Shown: piece after piece, positions 16,647 through 24,942 of the stretch
Layout: each line of letters begins with the position of its first letter
Position numbering within the stretch: position 1 is the stretch's first letter
Source: Sphingomonadales bacterium
GTDB taxonomy: Bacteria > Pseudomonadota > Alphaproteobacteria > Sphingomonadales > Sphingomonadaceae
Length of the DNA: 27,541 bases
Assembly: GCA_004292705.1 (NCBI GenBank)
Contig: RDXA01000338.1
Coordinates: 1-27,541 of the forward strand
Direction of reading: 5' to 3'
Translations under genes and position numbers: made by a program
Notes under the pieces: model-generated
Databases searched by the model: none
Seen by the model: the letters and a program-made list of their open reading frames with translations, nothing else
Told to the model about the DNA's origin: nothing

Positions 16647-16979
16647 ATGAATCTGAGCCTCTTCGAGCACGCCCTGCTCGCGATCGCCGCTCAGGTCATC
16701 ATCGGCTTGCTGACCGGCAAATGGTGGGCCGGAGCCGCCGCCGCCTCAAGCTATTTTGTCGGACGCGAAATCGCGCAGGCCGAGTATCGCTGGATTGAGC
16801 AGTTCGGCGATGGCTTGCGGGCAAACATGCCATGGCATGCCGTGTTCGATCATCGGGTCTGGCAGAAGGCGGATCAGATCGCGGACTGGCTGGGGCCTGT
16901 TGTTGCGACTGCGACACTTGCCGTGCTGGCTGACTTTATCCGGAAGCGACATGACAAGCCGCCGGCCACTCTCCCTTGA
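16647..16979 (+). CDS. Small membrane protein of unknown function
   Basis: The 110-residue product has an N-terminal hydrophobic segment (about 6-24, partly continued through 28-42) and a second near the C-terminus (about 82-98). Between them is a conserved-looking stretch, GREIAQAEYRWIEQFGDG, followed by a region rich in Trp and His. It resembles small membrane proteins that I associate with phage and prophage genomes, but I cannot name a family. An AAGAAGGA ribosome binding site lies eight bases before the ATG, and codon use fits its neighbours, so expression is likely. It sits 45 bases after kpsS on the same strand. No function is proposed. Confidence 0.75.
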   Translation: MNLSLFEHALLAIAAQVIIGLLTGKWWAGAAAASSYFVGREIAQAEYRWIEQFGDGLRANMPWHAVFDHRVWQKADQIADWLGPVVATATLAVLADFIRKRHDKPPATLP

Positions 16980-17042
16980 CGATAGGCAGCCCGGCCCATA
17001 GCCGACAGCCCTCCATCACCGACCGCACAGGAAAGGCCGCGT

Positions 17043-18056
17043 GTGACCAAAGTCCTCATTACGGGATCCGCCGGGTTTATCGGCTTTCACCTCGCGCAAC
17101 TGCTGCTTGAGGAAGGTTTCCACGTCGTCGGCTATGACGGGATGACCGATTATTACGACGTCAGGATCAAGCAGCGGCGGCACCAGATGCTGCTGCAGCA
17201 CCCGCATTTCTCCGCCACGGAGGCATTGCTCGAGGATTTCGAAAAGCTCCACGCGCTGGCGCTGGCGGAACAGCCGGATGTCATCGTCCACCTCGCAGCC
17301 CAGGCCGGCGTCAGATACTCGCTGGAAAACCCACGCGCCTATATTGATGCGAACCTCATCGGCACCTTCAACGTCATGGAATGTGCGCGCGAGCTGGGCG
17401 TCGACCATCTGCTGATGGCGTCGACCTCATCGGTCTATGGCGCCAACACCGACATGCCCTTCGATGAAGGGCAGAAATGCGACACCCCGCTCACGCTCTA
17501 TGCCGCGACCAAGAAGGCAAACGAGGCGATGGCGCATTCCTATGCCCATCTCTGGAACCTGCCGACCACCATGTTCCGCTTCTTCACGGTCTATGGACCT
17601 TGGGGACGGCCTGATATGGCGCTGTTCAAGTTTACCCGCGGAATCCTCGAAGGCACACCGATCGACATCTACAACGACGGGGAAATGTTCCGCGATTTCA
17701 CCTACGTAAGCGATCTGGTGCGCGGCATCCGTCTGCTGATTGACGCCGCTCCAGTCCGCCCCGAAACGCCTGAGGACATCGCCGAAGGCGACAGCCTTTC
17801 GCCCGTTGCGCCGTTTCGGGTGGTCAATATCGGCAATGGGGACAAGGTGCGCCTGATGGATTTCGTAACCGCCATCGAGGCCGAATGCGGGTGTGAGGCG
17901 GTAAAGAACTTCATGCCGATGCAGCAAGGCGATGTGCCCGCGACCTGGGCCGACGCCAGCTTGCTCAAATCGCTCACCGGCTACGCTCCGCAGACCCCGT
18001 TCCGCGAGGGCGTGGCGAAGTTTGTTGCGTGGTATCGCGAGTACTACAGGGTCTGA
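17043..18056 (+). CDS. NAD-dependent epimerase, UDP-glucuronate 4-epimerase type
   Basis: An extended SDR of 337 residues: LITGSAGFIGFHLA (residues 5-18) binds NAD, ASTSSVYGANTDMPF carries the catalytic Ser region, and Tyr153 and Lys157 lie in LYAATKKANE. Substrate-side motifs FTVYGPWGRPDMALFKF and DGEMFRDFTYVSDLVRGI are characteristic of UDP-glucuronate 4-epimerases (LpsL/Cap1J group). These interconvert UDP-glucuronate and UDP-galacturonate. The GTG start at 17043 has AGGAAAGG about seven bases upstream. No UDP-glucose dehydrogenase is in the window. The TviB-type dehydrogenase nearby makes N-acetylated uronic acids, so a UDP-HexNAc uronate may be an alternative substrate. Confidence 0.93.
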   Translation: MTKVLITGSAGFIGFHLAQLLLEEGFHVVGYDGMTDYYDVRIKQRRHQMLLQHPHFSATEALLEDFEKLHALALAEQPDVIVHLAAQAGVRYSLENPRAYIDANLIGTFNVMECARELGVDHLLMASTSSVYGANTDMPFDEGQKCDTPLTLYAATKKANEAMAHSYAHLWNLPTTMFRFFTVYGPWGRPDMALFKFTRGILEGTPIDIYNDGEMFRDFTYVSDLVRGIRLLIDAAPVRPETPEDIAEGDSLSPVAPFRVVNIGNGDKVRLMDFVTAIEAECGCEAVKNFMPMQQGDVPATWADASLLKSLTGYAPQTPFREGVAKFVAWYREYYRV

Positions 18057-18061
18057 CCCGC

Positions 18062-18613
18062 TTACTTGGGAGGCGGGGGCAAGGCGCCCTCGCCCGGTAG
18101 TTCGGCGGCCCGTTCGCGTTCGAGCCGCTCCATGTATTCGCGTTCGATCATTTCCACGCGCTCCTGCTCGGCGGCTGCATCGGCGTCGATGGTTGAGAGG
18201 CGCTGGGCCCGCGCCTCTTCGATCAGCTGACTGAACCGGACATTGTCAGCCTCGGCGCGGTCCTTGTAGGCCGCTTCAACGAACTTCTGGGTGCATCCGG
18301 TGAAGCCGCCCGCGCCGGCCGGGCTGCAGCTCATGGTCCCGAAATCCCCGACATATTTGATCTCCTCGACCTGCCGTGCCCACGCCTTGTTTTCGGGAGA
18401 CTCACTGTAGCGCAGGTTCGAAGGGATGCGATAACGCTCGGCCTCGACGAGGATTTCGCAGATCACAACCTCGCCTTCCTTGGCGACCGGACATTCGGAC
18501 GCATCATAGGCGATCACCATGTTGATCTTCTCGCTCGTGCTCTGGGCAGCTGCGGGGCTGGCGCTCGCAGCAAATGCAGCGAGAGCAATGGCGGAGGCGA
18601 GCAGGTGCTTCAT
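18062..18613 (-). CDS. Secreted protein of unknown function
   Basis: The 183-residue product has a clear signal peptide (residues 1 to about 23, cleavage after ASPAAA). The mature part contains four Cys residues (CPV, VICEI, MSCSP and GCTQK), which could form two disulfides in the periplasm. A charged helical tail follows, rich in Glu and Arg (ERVEMIEREYMERLERERAA), and the end is proline-rich (PPPPK). I do not recognise the family. A GAGGA site ten bases upstream supports the ATG at 18613. It is convergent with the epimerase, with five bases between the stops, and divergent from the dehydrogenase gene, so it may not belong to the capsule pathway. Confidence 0.8.
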   Translation of the reverse strand: MKHLLASAIALAAFAASASPAAAQSTSEKINMVIAYDASECPVAKEGEVVICEILVEAERYRIPSNLRYSESPENKAWARQVEEIKYVGDFGTMSCSPAGAGGFTGCTQKFVEAAYKDRAEADNVRFSQLIEEARAQRLSTIDADAAAEQERVEMIEREYMERLERERAAELPGEGALPPPPK

Positions 18614-18770
18614 GGCGCTTGGATCCTCTGGCGGTGCGCGAAAACGACGGAGACAGCAATGCCCATGGTCGAGGCTGCTTGTCTAGTGCGCGAGGGCTGA
18701 ACCGAAGGTGAAGCCAAGCTGGCCCCATAGGCTTAGCGAAATATTGAAACCTAAGACGTTACGTAGCCGT

Positions 18771-20060
18771 ATGGACGGAAAGATTGCAGTCGTGGGACTC
18801 GGCTATGTCGGGCTGCCGGTTGCCGTGGCCTTGGGCGAGCGGCTGGGTGCTCATGGCACCAGCGTCGTCGGCTTCGACATCTCCGCGACACGCATCGCGC
18901 AGCTCCGGGCGGGACACGACAGCACCCGGGAAATCGAAGGCGGGCGGCTGGTTTCGTGTGGCCTTGAGGTGTCGGACAATCCGGCGGTCATCGAAGGCGC
19001 GGGGGTGATCATCGTCACCGTACCCACCCCGATCACCGCGGAGCGTCGCCCCGACCTCACCCCCCTCCAGCGCGCCTGCGAAACGATTGGCCCACGCATG
19101 TCGAAGGGCACGCTGGTGGTGTTCGAATCCACCGTCTTTCCGGGCGTCACCGAGGACATCTGTGGGCCATGGCTGGCGGCAGCCTCGGGGCTGCGCCAGG
19201 GCGAGGACTTCGCGCTCGGTTACAGCCCTGAACGGATCAACCCCGGCGATCATGTCCACCGGCTGGAGACGATCACCAAGATCATCGCCGCCGACAGCAA
19301 GGACGCGCTCGCACGCATGCGCAGCATCTATGGCGCAGTGGTCGATGCCGGGCTCCACGAAGCACCCTCGATCAAGGTCGCCGAGGCCGCCAAGGTGATC
19401 GAGAACACGCAGCGCGATCTCAACATTGCGCTGATGAACGAGATTGCGCTGATCTTTGACCGGATGGGGCTGGCGACGCGCGACGTGCTGGCAGCGGCAG
19501 GAACGAAATGGAATTTCCTGCCCTTCACCCCAGGTCTCGTCGGCGGACATTGCATCGGGGTCGATCCCTTTTACCTCACCGCCGCGGCGGAGAAGCTGGG
19601 TTACCGGCCCGAGGTGATCCTCGCCGGTCGGCGAATCAATGACAGCATGGGGCAGGCCATCGCGCAGAAGGTGGTCAAGCTGCTGATCGCGAACGGCGTC
19701 TCTCCGTGCCGCGCGCGGGTCGGGGTGATGGGGTTGACCTTCAAGCAGGACGTGCCCGACATCCGCAATTCCAAGGTGCCCGACATCCTCGCCGAACTGC
19801 GCGAGTACAGGATCGACGCGCTGGTGAGCGATCCACTTGCCGATCCGGCGGCTGCGGCCCACGAATATGGCATCTCCCTCAGCCCGCCCGATGAACTGGT
19901 GCAGCTCGATGCGCTGGTACTGGCGGTGAACCACGCGGCCTATCTGGCCGACCCCGCCGACCTCATCGCCCGCGTGCGCGAAGGGGGTGTGCTCGTTGAC
20001 GTCAAGAGTGCGTTGAACCGCACCGCCCTGCCGCAGGAGCTGGTCTACTGGAGCCTCTGA
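18771..20060 (+). CDS. tviB: UDP-N-acetylhexosamine 6-dehydrogenase (TviB/WbpO/VipA type)
   Basis: The 429-residue protein starts with the NAD-binding loop IAVVGLGYVGLPVAVALGE. It continues with VTVPTPITAERRPDLTPL, FESTVFPGVTE, LGYSPERINPGDHVH, KVIENTQRDLNIALMNE and the catalytic Cys261 in GGHCIGVDPFYLT. The C-terminal segment GLTFKQDVPDIRNSKVPD completes the UDP-sugar dehydrogenase fold. The form with SPERINPGD is typical of enzymes oxidising UDP-GlcNAc or UDP-GalNAc to the uronic acid (Vi-antigen TviB, WbpO), as opposed to UDP-glucose. ATG 18771 is chosen because it sits two residues before the conserved start; a GTG at 18708 would add 21 unrelated residues. It should supply an aminouronic acid donor for the capsule. 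Confidence 0.93.
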   Translation: MDGKIAVVGLGYVGLPVAVALGERLGAHGTSVVGFDISATRIAQLRAGHDSTREIEGGRLVSCGLEVSDNPAVIEGAGVIIVTVPTPITAERRPDLTPLQRACETIGPRMSKGTLVVFESTVFPGVTEDICGPWLAAASGLRQGEDFALGYSPERINPGDHVHRLETITKIIAADSKDALARMRSIYGAVVDAGLHEAPSIKVAEAAKVIENTQRDLNIALMNEIALIFDRMGLATRDVLAAAGTKWNFLPFTPGLVGGHCIGVDPFYLTAAAEKLGYRPEVILAGRRINDSMGQAIAQKVVKLLIANGVSPCRARVGVMGLTFKQDVPDIRNSKVPDILAELREYRIDALVSDPLADPAAAAHEYGISLSPPDELVQLDALVLAVNHAAYLADPADLIARVREGGVLVDVKSALNRTALPQELVYWSL

Positions 20061-20142
20061 GGCGGCCCGCAAATGGCGGTCCGCGTTGACCTTGCGCGCC
20101 TGCACCATTAGGAGCGCCGCATGTTGAAGGATCCTGTCATAC

Positions 20143-21171
20143 ATGGCTTCGAGCATCGCTAAGGCCTTGATGGCCCCGATCTGGCTGCTCCAGCTGGCCA
20201 CGGGTGCAAAGAGCTTCCTCGATAATCCGCTGATCGGATCGCGCTGGCTGAATGCGCACGGGCTTCACCTTGCGAGGGTGCGCCTTGCCGACGCCATGTG
20301 CCGCTGGCGTCGACGACGGTTGGCACGCAAGGTGCGCCCGGAATGGCGCGAGGCCTTTGAACGTGACGGCTTCGTTGCCATCCCCGACATTGTGCCCCCT
20401 GATCAATTCGCCGCCTTGCGCGATGCCGTGCTCGGCTATTGCGGGCCGGCACGCGAAATTCAGCAGGGCGATGCGATCACTCGGCGTCTGGCGGTCGATC
20501 CCGACATGCTCCAGGCCATCCCAGCCCTGCGCCGACTGTTGCAGCGCGAGGATATCGCCGCGCTGTTTCACTACGTTGCCGGCTATCGCATCGAGCCGCT
20601 GCACTACATCCAGACGATCGTCAGCAAGGTCGGCGGCAATGAGCCCGATCCGCAGGAGACCCTGCACGCCGATAGCTTCCATTCATCGATGAAGGCCTGG
20701 CTGTTCTTCAACGCGGTGGGGGTCGAAAACGGACCCTTTACCTATGTCCCGGGATCGCACCGCTTCACGCCGGAGCGACTGGCGTGGGAGCGCGATCGCA
20801 GTCTCAAGGATCCGCAGGCGATTGATCGCCTTTCAGCGCGGGGATCGCCTCGGGTCGATTCGCGGGATCTTGCGGCCATGAGGCTTCCCGAGCCGCGCGC
20901 CATCGCCGTTCCGGCCAACACGCTGGTGGTCGCCGACACGGTTGGCTTCCATGCCCGAGGGCCTTCGCTGGTTCCCGGCGAGCGCGTGGAGCTGTGGTCC
21001 TATGCCAGGCGCAATCCCTTCCTGCCGTGGCTTGGCGGCGATCCGAGCAGCCTGCCCGGCATTGCCGAGCGGCGGATACCGGCGATCTGGGCCCTCAACG
21101 ACCGGTTTGCGAAGTGGGTTGGCCCGCCATGGCCGAAGGCCGGCGTGCGCTCCCCCGTCGATCACCCGTAA
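20143..21171 (+). CDS. Second phytanoyl-CoA dioxygenase (PhyH) family oxygenase
   Basis: The 342-residue protein carries the Fe(II) ligands His175 and Asp177 (ETLHADSFHSS) and His270 (VGFHARGPS), with Arg281 placed to bind 2-oxoglutarate. The strand AVGVENGPFTYVPGSHRFTP is typical of PhyH proteins. The first 60 residues are basic with a hydrophobic patch (about 9-20), which may bind the membrane. It differs clearly from the first PhyH protein of the locus (3683-4669). GAAGGA lies about eleven bases before the ATG. It starts 82 bases after tviB in the same direction, so co-transcription and a polysaccharide or lipid substrate are plausible but not shown. Confidence 0.87.
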   Translation: MASSIAKALMAPIWLLQLATGAKSFLDNPLIGSRWLNAHGLHLARVRLADAMCRWRRRRLARKVRPEWREAFERDGFVAIPDIVPPDQFAALRDAVLGYCGPAREIQQGDAITRRLAVDPDMLQAIPALRRLLQREDIAALFHYVAGYRIEPLHYIQTIVSKVGGNEPDPQETLHADSFHSSMKAWLFFNAVGVENGPFTYVPGSHRFTPERLAWERDRSLKDPQAIDRLSARGSPRVDSRDLAAMRLPEPRAIAVPANTLVVADTVGFHARGPSLVPGERVELWSYARRNPFLPWLGGDPSSLPGIAERRIPAIWALNDRFAKWVGPPWPKAGVRSPVDHP

Positions 21172-21193
21172 GTCGTTTCGGGCCGCCGCCCGG

Positions 21194-21715
21194 TCAGAGC
21201 CGCTCGCTCACCCTGATCGCGATGCGGCACCCGAGCCGGATGGCCCCTGCCAGCAAAGGATAGGCGGGTGCGCGCTCGGCCCCGTTGGCCAGCGCGGCAT
21301 CGCGGTGCTCGCGTTCTTCTTCCCTGAAGGCTGCGATCATTTCGGCAAGCTCGGGATCCTCCCCGGTTGCCTGCAACCTCTCGAGCTGCTCGCTGTAATG
21401 CTTGTCGATCTCGGTCTCGACCGCCGCAGTGCAGGCCATCGCCGCTTCCGGCCCGAGCAGCGCTGTCCCCGCGCCCAGCGCATAGCCCGCCGCTGACCAG
21501 AACGGATGCAGCACAGTCGGCCTGACCCCGCGTTCGACCAGCAGCGCATCAAACTTCTTGCGGTGCTCGGCCTCCTGCGCCGCCATGTGGCGGATCTCGG
21601 CCGAATGCGGCCCGCGATCACCCATCACTGCCAGTTGGCCTTCATAGATGCGGGTCGCGCCAAATTCCCCGGCCTGGTCGACCCGGATCATGCGGTGGAG
21701 TTCCTCGCGGTCCAT
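21194..21715 (-). CDS. coq7: Demethoxyubiquinone hydroxylase (COQ7 family)
   Basis: The product of about 173 residues has the di-iron ligands of COQ7: Glu in DQAGEFGATRIYEGQL, EAEHRKKF, ETEIDKHY and EEEREHRD. It hydroxylates demethoxyubiquinone in ubiquinone synthesis at the inner membrane. Two consecutive ATG codons (21718 and 21715) follow an AAGGAG site; the second has the better six-base spacing. It is the last gene of the ctpA-dsbB-coq7 set, beginning about 20 bases after the dsbB stop. It is convergent with the PhyH gene, so it marks the boundary between the capsule locus and the conserved block. Confidence 0.95.
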   Translation of the reverse strand: MDREELHRMIRVDQAGEFGATRIYEGQLAVMGDRGPHSAEIRHMAAQEAEHRKKFDALLVERGVRPTVLHPFWSAAGYALGAGTALLGPEAAMACTAAVETEIDKHYSEQLERLQATGEDPELAEMIAAFREEEREHRDAALANGAERAPAYPLLAGAIRLGCRIAIRVSERL

Positions 21716-21738
21716 CATCGTCTCCTTCGCTGCACTGC

Positions 21739-22203
21739 CTACTTCCGATACGCAGCCAGCGCCACAATGGCCGCACCCATGCTGGTCGAAATCAGGAAAT
21801 TGAACCCGGCGAGCGAAATGCCGAACAGCGTCCACGGGGCGACGTCACAGCGGATCAGCGGCGCGGCGTTGAAATCGAGCACGTTTACGCCTGACGCCGG
21901 AGCCGTGCAGGGGGTGATGCCTTGCCACCAATGATATTCGACGCCCGCATGGAATCCGCCGATCACCCCCGATGTGAGGATCGCCAGCCCCGCCAGCGCG
22001 GTCCACACTTGCGGCGGCTTCATGACAAAGGCGAGGAGCCCCAGGCCGAGCGCGGCAAAAAGCGGGTAGCGTTGCCACCAGCACATCTCGCACGGGTAAA
22101 GGCCAAAGCCGTATTGCGATACGTAAGCGCCCCCCAGCAATACCAGCGGGACCAGCACGGCGAGAGCCCGGGCCGTGCCCGCGTTTGTGCCCGGATTGTC
22201 CAT
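21739..22203 (-). CDS. dsbB: Disulfide bond formation protein DsbB family
   Basis: The 154-residue integral membrane protein has four hydrophobic segments and the two periplasmic Cys pairs of DsbB: Cys38-x-x-Cys41 in GLYPCEMCWWQRYP and Cys99/Cys119 in GITPCTAP and APLIRCDVAPW. DsbB re-oxidises DsbA and passes electrons to quinones. The ATG at 22203 lies ten bases after the ctpA stop; the longer open frame upstream overlaps ctpA and is not part of the family. Its position next to coq7, a quinone synthesis gene, may be functional or only positional. Confidence 0.93.
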   Translation of the reverse strand: MDNPGTNAGTARALAVLVPLVLLGGAYVSQYGFGLYPCEMCWWQRYPLFAALGLGLLAFVMKPPQVWTALAGLAILTSGVIGGFHAGVEYHWWQGITPCTAPASGVNVLDFNAAPLIRCDVAPWTLFGISLAGFNFLISTSMGAAIVALAAYRK

Positions 22204-22213
22204 GCCTTGTGCC

Positions 22214-23575
22214 TTACGGCTTGCCCGGGCGCCGGGCAGGGCGGAGCGCCACTGTGCTCTTGGTGGTCCGACGCAGGGTTTCCATCGCGTAATTGAGCTG
22301 GAAATCCTTGACCCCCTGCTGCTCAAGCTGCGCCGCGGTGAGCTGGAAGCGCGGATCGGCGATCTTGTCGGCCTCCATCTCCTCGTCCTTGATGCCGAGC
22401 TCGTTGATCAGGTGGCCGCGCAGATCGCTTTCGCGGGTCTGATACTTCTGGCGCAGCGCGTAATCGGGGTCGGAAATCTGCGGCACGGTAATGTCAGGCT
22501 TGATCCCGCCCTCCTGAACCGACTTGCCGGCCGGGGTGAAGTAGCGCGCCGTTGTCAGCTTGAGCGCGGCGTCCTTGCCCAGCGGCAGCAGCGATTGCAC
22601 CGAACCCTTGCCGAAGCTGCGCTCGCCCATGATCAGCGCGCGGCGGTGATCCTGAAGCGCGCCCGCGACGATTTCCGATGCCGAGGCCGACCCGGCGTTG
22701 ATCAGCACGATCATCGGCACGCCTTCGGCCATGTCGCCGCGATAGACCGTCTCGGCATCGTAAAGCATCGTCTCACCCCGCGCCCGGCCGCGCTGGCTGA
22801 CGATCCGGCCGCTGGTGAGAAACAGGTCGGACAGCGCCACGGATTCGTCGAGGCTGCCGCCCGGATTGTTGCGCAGGTCCAGCACAATACCGCTCAGACG
22901 TCCGCCGGGGGCTTTCTTCGTGATGTCCTGCCATGCCTCGAAGACATCAGCGCCGACATTGGCGGAAAACTCGTTGACCGTGATCACGCCGATGTTGCCC
23001 GCCGCCAGCTCGGAGGTGACCGGCTCGAGCTCAATCACCCCGCGCGTCACGTTCACTTCAAGCGGTTCTTCGCGGCCCGGACGGAAGATCGTCAGCTGGA
23101 TGGCCGTGCCCTTGGGCCCGCGCATCTGCGCCACGGCATCATCCAGCTTGGTGTCGACAATCAGCTTGCCATCCAGATGCGTGATGAAATCGCCCGCCTT
23201 GACCCCTGCGCTTTCGGCCGGGCTGCCGCGGAACGGAGAGACGACTTTCACTGCGCCGTCCTCCATCACCACCGACAGGCCGAGGCCCGAATATTGCCCG
23301 TCGATCATCGTCTCCAGCCGCTGGAGATCGCCGCCGTCGAGATAGGCCGAATGCGGATCGAGCGCCGCCAGCATCCCGTCGATCGCCCCGCGGATCAGCA
23401 CATCGTCCTCGACCGGCTCGACGTAGCTCGCCTTGACCCGCTGGAACACCGCGAACAGCTTGGCGAATTCGGGGCCGGCGCGGCCATCGACCTGGGCCAT
23501 GGTGGCAGTGGTGGCGGGGATCAGCGCCACGGCGGTGACCAGCGCGGCGCTGCGCAGGAGAGCGGCGATTTTCAT
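22214..23575 (-). CDS. ctpA: Carboxy-terminal processing protease, S41 family
   Basis: The 453-residue protein has a signal peptide (cleaved near ATMAQ), a PDZ domain (about 90-178, with GLGLSVVMEDG and SPAESAGVKAGDFI) and the S41 catalytic domain. The domain contains LDLRNNPGGSLDESVALSDLF and the catalytic Ser298 in AGSASASEI and Lys323 in ERSFGKGSVQ, 25 residues apart as in Prc. It is a periplasmic protease that trims proteins from the C-terminus. The ATG at 23575 has an AAAGGAG site 13 bases away, rather distant; a TTG at 23605 is possible. The protein follows the EnvC-like gene, as in many alphaproteobacteria, which suggests a link to cell-wall remodelling. Confidence 0.95.
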   Translation of the reverse strand: MKIAALLRSAALVTAVALIPATTATMAQVDGRAGPEFAKLFAVFQRVKASYVEPVEDDVLIRGAIDGMLAALDPHSAYLDGGDLQRLETMIDGQYSGLGLSVVMEDGAVKVVSPFRGSPAESAGVKAGDFITHLDGKLIVDTKLDDAVAQMRGPKGTAIQLTIFRPGREEPLEVNVTRGVIELEPVTSELAAGNIGVITVNEFSANVGADVFEAWQDITKKAPGGRLSGIVLDLRNNPGGSLDESVALSDLFLTSGRIVSQRGRARGETMLYDAETVYRGDMAEGVPMIVLINAGSASASEIVAGALQDHRRALIMGERSFGKGSVQSLLPLGKDAALKLTTARYFTPAGKSVQEGGIKPDITVPQISDPDYALRQKYQTRESDLRGHLINELGIKDEEMEADKIADPRFQLTAAQLEQQGVKDFQLNYAMETLRRTTKSTVALRPARRPGKP

Positions 23576-23708
23576 TTGACGTGCAAGGCTCCTTTGTTCC
23601 GTCAATGTATAGGCTTGCCTGACTTAACGCCAGATGAGAGCGCTCATCGCCCTGCAGGTGTGCCCGAGTGAGACGGGAAGTCAGCAATTCTGTCGAGGGC
23701 TGGCGATC

Positions 23709-24935
23709 TTATCTCAGATATTGCAAGGGGTTGACGGGTTCACCATCGCGCCGCAGCTCGATGGTTACCGGCACTGCCCCGCCGCTCGCCTGCCCGACGG
23801 GGCTGCCGCCGATCACGCTGTCGCCGACGGCCACGTCAACCCGATCAAGGCCTGTAACCAAGCTGGTCCACCCGTCGGCGTGCTCGATGATGACGATTCG
23901 CCCAAAGCCGCGATAGGCCCCGGCAAAGGCCACCCGCCCGCGCGCGGGAGCGACGACTTGGGCGTCGCGGGCGGGCGCAAGCGTCAATCCGGTCGAGGCA
24001 AGCCCGCTTTCGCGCTTCGCCCCGAAGCCGATCAGCGTGCGGCCCTGCACCGGCAGCTGGAAATCCGTCGGAGGCGGTGCACTGGGGCTGGGAGCCATGG
24101 CGGGGGCGGGCGGCAGGGCGGCGGCAAGATCCTTTGGGCGCAGCACCGGCCCCGGCAAGGCGGCAAGCTCACGTCGGAGCGCCGCCACTTCGCCGAGCTT
24201 GTCGACCAGCCCGTCAAGATCGCGCGCCTCCTCGGCCAACGCCAGCGCGCGCTCGCCCTCGCGCAGCGCCGCTCCGCGGGCATTGCGCGAGGCGAGCCGC
24301 TGCTGCTGTTCGAGCGCGGCAAGCTGGCTGCGGCGCTGGCGCAGCGCGCTTTCGCTCCCGCGCAATTGCTCCACCGCGCGAGCGGCTTGCCGTTCGAGCG
24401 CCCGCCCGCGATCGAGATCACGCTTGAGGCTGGCGGTCCGCGCAGCGATCTGCGGCACTGCGCCATCAAGCACGGCCCGGACATGCACCACGTCCTTGAG
24501 CGAACCCGGTTGCAACGCCGAAAGCGCCAGCGGACGGCGCGCAACGGTCTGGAGCGCGGCGGTCAGCCGCGCGGTGGGTTCCTGCTTGGCCGCCAGCCGT
24601 GCGGTCAGATTGGCGCGTTGGCCCTTGGCGATGGTGAGCCTGGCACGCGCAACTTCGATCTCGGCTTCGGCCTGCTGGATGCGGGCTGCGAGCGCTGCGG
24701 CCTCGCTGGCTGTGCGTTGTGCCGCTTCGGTCGCAGCCTCGGCCTCGGCGGTGAGGCGCGCGGCACGGCCTTCGGCAAGGCGGCTCTCGCGGGTGGCGCG
24801 GGCGAGCGCCGCCTGTGCCTCGTCCGGCGCGAGCAAGGCTGACGTCGGGGCGGCCCGTGTCGCGGGCAAGGCAAACGCCAGCATGGCACTGACGCCGAGG
24901 GTTGCCAGCAGGGTGAGGGGCAAACTGCGTTGCAT
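23709..24935 (-). CDS. EnvC-like murein hydrolase activator with degenerate LytM (M23) domain
   Basis: The 408-residue product has a signal peptide (ending near LPATRAA), long Ala- and Glu-rich coiled coils (about 35-135 and 165-275), a Pro-Ala linker and a C-terminal LytM domain (about 300-408). The domain lacks zinc ligands: STGLTL stands where active enzymes have HxGxD, LVTGLD replaces the YxHL segment and VTIELRRDG replaces the HLHFE segment. E. coli EnvC shows the same losses and activates amidases without cutting the wall itself. The protein should work in the periplasm at division sites. ATG 24935 lies seven bases after the rlmH stop; a TTG at 24971 would overlap rlmH. Together with ctpA it forms a conserved alphaproteobacterial gene pair. 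Confidence 0.92.
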   Translation of the reverse strand: MQRSLPLTLLATLGVSAMLAFALPATRAAPTSALLAPDEAQAALARATRESRLAEGRAARLTAEAEAATEAAQRTASEAAALAARIQQAEAEIEVARARLTIAKGQRANLTARLAAKQEPTARLTAALQTVARRPLALSALQPGSLKDVVHVRAVLDGAVPQIAARTASLKRDLDRGRALERQAARAVEQLRGSESALRQRRSQLAALEQQQRLASRNARGAALREGERALALAEEARDLDGLVDKLGEVAALRRELAALPGPVLRPKDLAAALPPAPAMAPSPSAPPPTDFQLPVQGRTLIGFGAKRESGLASTGLTLAPARDAQVVAPARGRVAFAGAYRGFGRIVIIEHADGWTSLVTGLDRVDVAVGDSVIGGSPVGQASGGAVPVTIELRRDGEPVNPLQYLR

Positions 24936-24942
24936 GATGACG

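Noticed and set aside
18759..20201. A 480-residue open frame antisense to tviB
   Set aside because: The sense strand encodes a complete UDP-sugar dehydrogenase with all motifs; the antisense product has none.
22175..23671. A 498-residue open frame antisense to ctpA
   Set aside because: It is a shadow of the S41 protease gene with biased His/Arg/Asp composition and no motif.
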